NCBI GenBank assembly: GCA_025455345.1
Contig: JALOMS010000138.1
Coordinates: forward strand, 1 to 11,216
Length of the DNA stretch: 11,216 nucleotides
Reading direction: 5' to 3'
Source of the DNA: Thermoflexibacter sp.
Lineage (GTDB): Bacteria; Bacteroidota; Bacteroidia; Cytophagales; Thermoflexibacteraceae
Position 1 is the first letter of the stretch, and each line of letters begins with the position of its first letter. The notes under the pieces were generated by a model. It was not told where the DNA came from. It did not search any database and was given only the letters and a program-made list of their open reading frames with translations. The translations under genes were made by a program, and so were the position numbers. Of the stretch, positions 7,104 to 11,216 are shown one piece after another.

Positions 7104-8897
7104 ATGATGAAACCGATGAGAAACTTTATCATCTGTAACTTATTAATTTTTACTCTATTTCTTGTTAGCTGCGGAAACAATAATGACGAAACTACAAGTG
7201 ATGTGCTTGTCCGTGTGAATGGAGATAGATTTGCAGGAGGTGTATTTAGATTAAATGAATCTGAATACATCAAAAACTTATTCCCACATAACATTGTAGA
7301 TGTCTATTCCTATCGCGTCGCATCACAGATTTATGAAGGACTTTTCAGATTTGACCAAGGTGGCAATTTGAAAGTAATACCTGCTTTGGCTGAAGGCTAT
7401 GAGGTAGATAGTGCTTTTACTACTTACACTATCAAGCTTCGCAAGGGAGCATTTTTCCATGATGATGAGTGTTTCTCCAATGGAAAAGGACGAGAAGTCA
7501 AAGCCGAAGATATAAAGTATTGTTTTACAAGACTTTGTACCCAAGACCGAAATAATCGTGCTTTTGACGTATTCGATGGCGTACTCAAAGGAGCTAATGC
7601 CTATTATGATGCTACTAAAGGTGGAAAAACTCCTTCCTTTGAATTAGAAGGTATTAAAATCATAGATGAATATACGATTCAATTAGCATTAGAAAAACCT
7701 AATTCCTTGTTCCTCACCCACTTAGCGCGCCCACAGACTTTCATTTTCCCTAAAGAGGCTTTTGATAAATATGGTGCAGAAATGCGAACCAAAGCCGTAG
7801 GCACAGGTCCCTATAAAATAGGAACTATTGATGAGGACATCAAAATCAAATTGGTAAAGAATGACAAATATTATCGCAAGGATAAGTTTGGCAATCAATT
7901 ACCACTCATCAATGCCATAGAAATTAACTTTATCAAAGATAAGAAAACAGAACTATTTGAGTTTCGCAAAGGCAATTTGGACATGATGTACCGCTTACCC
8001 ACAGATTATATCATCGAAATCTTAGAAGAAACCCAAGTAGAGGAAGGTGGATTGAGCAAATATGACTTGCAAAGAGAACCAGAAATGCAGACCCAAATAT
8101 TCTCTTTTATGAATGCAGACGGAGTATTCAAAGATGTGAACGTGCGTAAGGCTTTTTCTTTTGCCATAGACCGCAAGAAGATATTAGAGTTTGTACTTAA
8201 TGGAGAAGGTTATGAAGCAGGTGTACACGGACTGACACCGCCTTCTTTCCCTGATTACGATATTAGTAAGATTCAGGGCTATGATGTAAACATAGATTCT
8301 GCCCAATACTATTTGGCAAAGGCTGGTTTCCCCAAAGGTCAAAATTTCCCTAAAATCACCCTTGACCTCAATCCAGAAGGAGACCGCCACTCCAATGTCG
8401 CCTTAGAAATACAAAAGCAATTGAGAGATGCCTTAAATATCCAAATGGAAATCAATATCTTACCTCACGCCCAAATCACAGACAAATGTTTGAAAGGTAA
8501 CTTTTCATTGATTCGCCTATCTTGGGTAGCAGACTATCCAAGCCCACAAAACTTTTTGTGGATGTTCCATAGCAAATATGTAGCGGCATTAGGAGATAAC
8601 TCCTATCCAAATATTCCAAGATATAAAAACGAAAAATTTGACGAACTCTATGAAAAAGGTTTGACAGCAACCTCTATATTAGAAGCCAATAAATTTTTCA
8701 TGGAAGCAGAAAAAATAGCAATGAAAGAAGCTCCTATCTTAGTGCTTTGGTATGACGAATGTTACCGATTGCTTGCCTCGCGAATAAAGAATTTCCCTAA
8801 TAATCCTATGCAATATAGAGATTTTAGTGAAGTATATCTGATTCCTGTGGCGAATCCTACGGACGAGGAGAAAAGTGAAGACAAAGTGGAAAACTAA
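7104..8897 (+). CDS. ABC transporter solute-binding lipoprotein, family 5 (peptide/nickel type)
   Basis: The product should be an envelope lipoprotein that captures a solute, most often di- or oligopeptides in this family, and hands it to an ABC importer. The N-terminus has Lys/Arg, a hydrophobic run at 8-21 and a lipobox FLVSC with Cys23 as lipidation site, followed by GNNNDE. The mature part has family 5 blocks: IYEGLFRFDQGGNL and PALAEGYEV (about 75-98), TYTIKLRKGAFFHDD (about 107-121), GREVKAEDIKYCFTRL, GTGPYKI at 233-239, VRKAFSFAIDR (about 347-357), YYLAKAGFPKG, and WVADYPSPQNFL (from about 473). At 597 aa it is within the usual size range or slightly long, with an acidic tail. ATG 7104 is followed by a second ATG at 7107; either is possible. 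No permease or ATPase gene is adjacent, so the partner and ligand cannot be told. A strong terminator follows. Confidence 0.94.
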   Translation: MMKPMRNFIICNLLIFTLFLVSCGNNNDETTSDVLVRVNGDRFAGGVFRLNESEYIKNLFPHNIVDVYSYRVASQIYEGLFRFDQGGNLKVIPALAEGYEVDSAFTTYTIKLRKGAFFHDDECFSNGKGREVKAEDIKYCFTRLCTQDRNNRAFDVFDGVLKGANAYYDATKGGKTPSFELEGIKIIDEYTIQLALEKPNSLFLTHLARPQTFIFPKEAFDKYGAEMRTKAVGTGPYKIGTIDEDIKIKLVKNDKYYRKDKFGNQLPLINAIEINFIKDKKTELFEFRKGNLDMMYRLPTDYIIEILEETQVEEGGLSKYDLQREPEMQTQIFSFMNADGVFKDVNVRKAFSFAIDRKKILEFVLNGEGYEAGVHGLTPPSFPDYDISKIQGYDVNIDSAQYYLAKAGFPKGQNFPKITLDLNPEGDRHSNVALEIQKQLRDALNIQMEINILPHAQITDKCLKGNFSLIRLSWVADYPSPQNFLWMFHSKYVAALGDNSYPNIPRYKNEKFDELYEKGLTATSILEANKFFMEAEKIAMKEAPILVLWYDECYRLLASRIKNFPNNPMQYRDFSEVYLIPVANPTDEEKSEDKVEN

Positions 8898-8917
8898 TTT
8901 TTTTAGATAAATATTTG

Positions 8918-8956
8918 ATAAAGCTATTCCAAATCTTGTGGAATAGCTTTATTTTT
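8918..8956 (+). terminator. Rho-independent terminator after the solute-binding protein gene
   Basis: A 13-bp perfect stem pairs 8918-8930 with 8940-8952 (core AAAGCTATTCC / GGAATAGCTTT) around a 9-base loop, followed by a T run at 8952-8956. It begins 20 bases after the stop codon, so it separates this gene from lutB. Confidence 0.88.
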
Positions 8957-8957
8957 G
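8950..8957 (+). promoter_or_regulatory. Candidate -7 box (TATTTTTG) upstream of lutB
   Basis: TATTTTTG matches TAnnTTTG and is identical to the box at 4403-4410. It overlaps the end of the terminator stem and T-tract and ends 19 bases before the lutB ATG. No TTG at 17-23 bases upstream was found, so support is limited to the -7 half and the repeated arrangement. Confidence 0.35.
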
Positions 8958-8976
8958 ACTAAAAATAAAATATACT

Positions 8977-10338
8977 ATGAACCACGCCAATGAAGCAAAA
9001 AAATTTAACGAGGATATTCAGCGTACCAATTGGCATGATGAAACGCTTTGGTTTGTACGAACCAAAAGAGATAAAGCCGTCAAAAGTATTCCTGAATGGG
9101 AAGAACTGCGAGAACTTGCCTCTCAAATCAAAGCCAATGTATTAGCCAATTTGGACAACTATCTTGTTGAATTTGAGCAAAATGCAATTCGGAATGGAGT
9201 AAAAGTACATTGGGCAAGTGATGCCGAAGAACATAACCAAATTGTTTATAATATCCTGCAAACGCACCAAGTAACTCGCATGGCAAAAAGCAAGTCCATG
9301 CTGACAGAAGAATGTCATTTGAACGATTTTTTAATCAAAAGAGGGATTGAAGTCGTAGATACGGACTTGGGAGAGCGAATCATGCAATTTCTTGACGAGC
9401 CACCCAGCCATATTGTCATGCCCGCAATCCACCTAAAGAAAGAAGAAATAGGAGAAGTCTTTCACGAAAAGTTAGGCACAGAAAAAGGTGCAAGCGACCC
9501 CCAATATCTTACAGAAGCGGCAAGACAACACCTAAGAGGAAAATTTTTGAAAGCAGAAGCGGCACTAACAGGCGTAAACTTTGCCGTAGCAGAAACTGGA
9601 GGGTTTGTCGTCTGTACCAATGAAGGGAACGCAGACTTAGGCGTACACCTTGCTCCTATCCATATCGCAAGCATGGGCATAGAAAAAATTATCCCCAAAT
9701 TATCTCACTTAGGAATATTTTTGAGATTATTGGCGCGCAGTGCCACAGGACAGCCGATTACTACCTATTCTTCACATTTTTTAAAACCTAAGAAGGAAAG
9801 CCAGATGCACATAGTCATTGTGGACAATGGACGCACAGAGCAACTTGGACGCAAAGATTTTAGAAAATCCTTGTATTGCATACGTTGTGGAGCGTGCATG
9901 AATACCTGTCCCGTGTATCGCAGAAGCGGCGGACATAGCTATGGTTTTACCGTACCAGGTCCTATTGGCTCTATACTTTCTCCTAATATGGACTTGAAAA
10001 AACACAGTACCTTGCCCTTTGCCTCTACGCTTTGTGGCTCATGCAGTGATGTTTGTCCTGTCAAAATAGACATACACGAACAACTCTATAAATGGCGACA
10101 AGTTATTGCTAAAGAGGGACTTGTACCACCCATGAAAACTCAAGGATTAAAAGTCTTAAACAGGATTTTGGAGAATCCAACCCTATACAGGATTGCGGGA
10201 CGAAGTGGGAGAACCCTATTGAAAATATCTCCTAAGTTTCTGGTAAACAATCCACTAAATACATGGACAAAACAAAGAGAAATGCCTGCACCGCCTAAAG
10301 AAAGTTTTAGAGAGTGGTATTTGAAACATAAAAAATAA
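8977..10338 (+). CDS. lutB: LutB-type LUD domain / 4Fe-4S iron-sulfur protein
   Basis: LutB is the iron-sulfur component of the LutABC (YkgEFG) system that oxidises L-lactate to pyruvate in the cytosol or at the inner membrane. The N-terminal LUD region contains KSKSMLTEE (about 108-116), EVVDTDLGERIMQ, PSHIVMPAIH, and the hallmark ETGG..CTNEGN (Glu206-Asn218). The C-terminal part has one full 4Fe-4S set, CIRCGACMNTCP (Cys301, 304, 307, 311), then a GPIGSILSP block, then CGSCSDVCP (Cys353, 356, 360). The latter is a three-Cys set as usual in LutB, with the fourth Cys of each cluster contributed crosswise or elsewhere. At 453 aa it is close to the roughly 475 aa of Bacillus LutB. It has no signal peptide. 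ATG 8977 follows A-rich ATATACT and gives the expected family N-terminus. lutA and lutC are not adjacent: a solute-binding protein gene lies upstream and tatC downstream. No clear terminator follows. Confidence 0.93.
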   Translation: MNHANEAKKFNEDIQRTNWHDETLWFVRTKRDKAVKSIPEWEELRELASQIKANVLANLDNYLVEFEQNAIRNGVKVHWASDAEEHNQIVYNILQTHQVTRMAKSKSMLTEECHLNDFLIKRGIEVVDTDLGERIMQFLDEPPSHIVMPAIHLKKEEIGEVFHEKLGTEKGASDPQYLTEAARQHLRGKFLKAEAALTGVNFAVAETGGFVVCTNEGNADLGVHLAPIHIASMGIEKIIPKLSHLGIFLRLLARSATGQPITTYSSHFLKPKKESQMHIVIVDNGRTEQLGRKDFRKSLYCIRCGACMNTCPVYRRSGGHSYGFTVPGPIGSILSPNMDLKKHSTLPFASTLCGSCSDVCPVKIDIHEQLYKWRQVIAKEGLVPPMKTQGLKVLNRILENPTLYRIAGRSGRTLLKISPKFLVNNPLNTWTKQREMPAPPKESFREWYLKHKK

Positions 10339-10390
10339 AACCTTCACCCATAAGGCAAAGGCTTTACAAGAATCTAACAAAAAAACAATA

Positions 10391-10403
10391 CTATTTGGCA
10401 AAT
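10391..10403. promoter_or_regulatory. Odd palindrome TATTTGGCAAATA (possible operator)
   Basis: Six-base arms TATTTG and CAAATA flank a single central G. It lies in the lutB-tatC gap, 52 bases after the lutB stop. Short odd dyads like this are often dimeric regulator sites, but no regulator is known here. Confidence 0.3.
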
Positions 10404-10413
10404 ATATATAAAT

Positions 10414-10426
10414 CGCAACAATGTTG
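10414..10426. promoter_or_regulatory. Odd palindrome GCAACAATGTTGC (possible operator)
   Basis: Six-base arms GCAACA and TGTTGC flank one central A. Its centre (10420) is 23 bp from that of the dyad at 10391-10403, about two helical turns, so the two could be bound on one DNA face. It is about 80 bases upstream of the tatC -33 element. Confidence 0.35.
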
Positions 10427-10505
10427 CAAATAAAACATAAAACTTATTATTGAGTTAAACTATAAATGTTAATCAAAGCTAAAACACAAATTTAGTAGTT
10501 GAATC

Positions 10506-10537
10506 TTGGCAATCACTTGTATTTTTCTTTAACTTTG
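10506..10537 (+). promoter_or_regulatory. tatC promoter (Bacteroidota -33/-7 type)
   Basis: TTG at 10506-10508 and TAACTTTG at 10530-10537 are separated by 21 bases, within the 17-23 range of the Bacteroidota consensus TTG-N-TAnnTTTG. This is the only promoter in the window with both halves. Transcription would start near 10542-10545, giving a leader of about 75 bases before the tatC ATG. The rest of the 278-base gap (10339-10616) has two dyads and no gene. Confidence 0.65.
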
Positions 10538-10544
10538 TACTTGT

Positions 10545-10590
10545 TTCAAGGCAAGAAAGACTCCTCTTCGTAGAAAAGATAGCCCTTGAA
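10545..10590 (+). other. Possible hairpin in the tatC leader
   Basis: TTCAAGG at 10545-10551 pairs with CCTTGAA at 10584-10590. Inside is a minor TCTT/AAGA stem (10565-10568 with 10576-10579). The outer stem starts about where the transcript should begin and ends 26 bases before the ATG. The structure is modest and could stabilise the 5' end or mean nothing. Confidence 0.3.
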
Positions 10591-10616
10591 CACTCATATT
10601 TGAACATCATTATACA

Positions 10617-11216
10617 ATGTCAGAAGAAAAAGAAATGTCATTTTTAGACCATCTGGAAGAACTTAGATGGCACCTAATCAGGTCTTTAATAGCTGTAGTC
10701 GTATTTGTAATCATAGGTGTTTTTGCCAATAAGTTTATTTTTGATAAGATTATCTTTGCTCTTGCAAAGCCTGATTTTATTACTTACCGTTTGCTTTGCC
10801 AATTGTCAGAGGCAACTTGCATAGACAAATTGGGCTTTACGCTCCAAAGTACCTCTACCACAGGGCAGTTTACCATGTATATAGCCTCTTTGTTTATTTT
10901 TGGGTTGATTTGTGCCTTCCCTTATATTTTTTGGGAAGTTTGGCGTTTTGTCAGACCGGGCTTGTACGAGAGTGAGCAGAAGGGAACAAGAGGAGCGGTA
11001 GTTTTTGTAAGTCTTTTATTCCTTTCAGGCATAGCCTTTGGTTACTTTGTATTAGCTCCTTTGTCTATCAATTTTTTAGCAAACTTTCAGATTTCTCCTG
11101 AAATCAAAAACGAATTTAATATTGTTTCATACGTTTCTACCATTGTCATGCTTGTCTTAGGTTGTGGAATTATTTTTCAGTTACCCGTAGCGATTTATTT
11201 CCTATCCAGAATAGAA
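10617..11216 (+). CDS. tatC: Sec-independent translocase TatC (3' partial)
   Basis: TatC is the multi-spanning inner-membrane core of the twin-arginine translocase; it binds twin-arginine signal peptides and recruits TatA/B-type proteins to export folded proteins. The first 200 codons are present, with no stop before the window edge; roughly a quarter to a third is missing, including the last two membrane spans. The cytosolic N-terminus MSFLDHLEELRWHL is the TatC signature, with Glu14 and Glu15. Membrane spans are at about 20-38, 84-108, 126-148 and 171-190. The first cytosolic loop has FPYIFWEVWRFVRPGLYESE (101-120), the conserved signal-peptide-binding region. In the fourth span FQLPV carries Gln188 where E. 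coli has Glu170; Gln is, as I recall, also tolerated in the family. ATG 10617 follows TTATACA, and gives the family N-terminus; the downstream ATG at codon 7 is an alternative. A good promoter lies about 80 bases upstream. tatA is not in view. Confidence 0.95.
   Translation, partial: MSEEKEMSFLDHLEELRWHLIRSLIAVVVFVIIGVFANKFIFDKIIFALAKPDFITYRLLCQLSEATCIDKLGFTLQSTSTTGQFTMYIASLFIFGLICAFPYIFWEVWRFVRPGLYESEQKGTRGAVVFVSLLFLSGIAFGYFVLAPLSINFLANFQISPEIKNEFNIVSYVSTIVMLVLGCGIIFQLPVAIYFLSRIE

Noticed and set aside
10340..10370. Hairpin CCTT/AAGG after lutB as a terminator
   Set aside because: The stem is only four bases and is not followed by a T run on the + strand; on the minus strand there is no gene to terminate.
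1..11216. A defence, mobile or CRISPR system
   Set aside because: No transposase, integrase, nuclease cluster, regularly spaced repeats or terminal inverted repeats were seen; the only nuclease is housekeeping exonuclease III.

Overview
The window looks like an ordinary chromosomal stretch from a member of the Bacteroidota, probably of the Cytophagia type. The evidence is a very large extracellular protein ending in a type IX secretion (T9SS) sorting domain, AT-rich DNA, starts preceded by A-rich sequence rather than a Shine-Dalgarno, and TAnnTTTG -7 promoter boxes. All seven genes are on the + strand. The minus strand carries no credible gene.

Layout. (1) Positions 1-4345 hold the 3' part of a giant secreted or surface protein, cut by the left edge. 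A strong hairpin terminator follows. (2) Positions 4434-6076 hold two uncharacterised genes: a 409-aa protein whose C-terminal half looks ATP-grasp-like, and a 115-aa small cytosolic protein. A short spacer with decayed GATGT-type repeats separates them. (3) Positions 6232-6993 encode exodeoxyribonuclease III with its catalytic set intact. (4) Positions 7104-8897 encode a lipoprotein of the family 5 (peptide/nickel-type) ABC solute-binding proteins, followed by a second strong terminator. (5) Positions 8977-10338 encode a LutB-type LUD/4Fe-4S protein without lutA or lutC beside it. (6) After a 278-base regulatory-looking gap with two odd palindromes and a good promoter, the first 200 codons of tatC run off the right edge at 11216.

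How the genes relate. They do not form one obvious pathway. They look like housekeeping and envelope genes, mostly as single transcription units. Cell-surface themes recur (T9SS cargo, lipoprotein solute binder, TatC), but these use different export routes: Sec plus T9SS, Sec plus lipoprotein processing, and Tat. I found no mobile element, CRISPR array, tRNA or rRNA. No clearly new multi-gene system is visible. The best second-look items are the intergenic signals: terminator T-tracts that run directly into perfect -7 boxes, paired dyads upstream of tatC, and a perfect Shine-Dalgarno before a 13-codon ORF. The uncharacterised 409-aa and 115-aa proteins are also worth a look.
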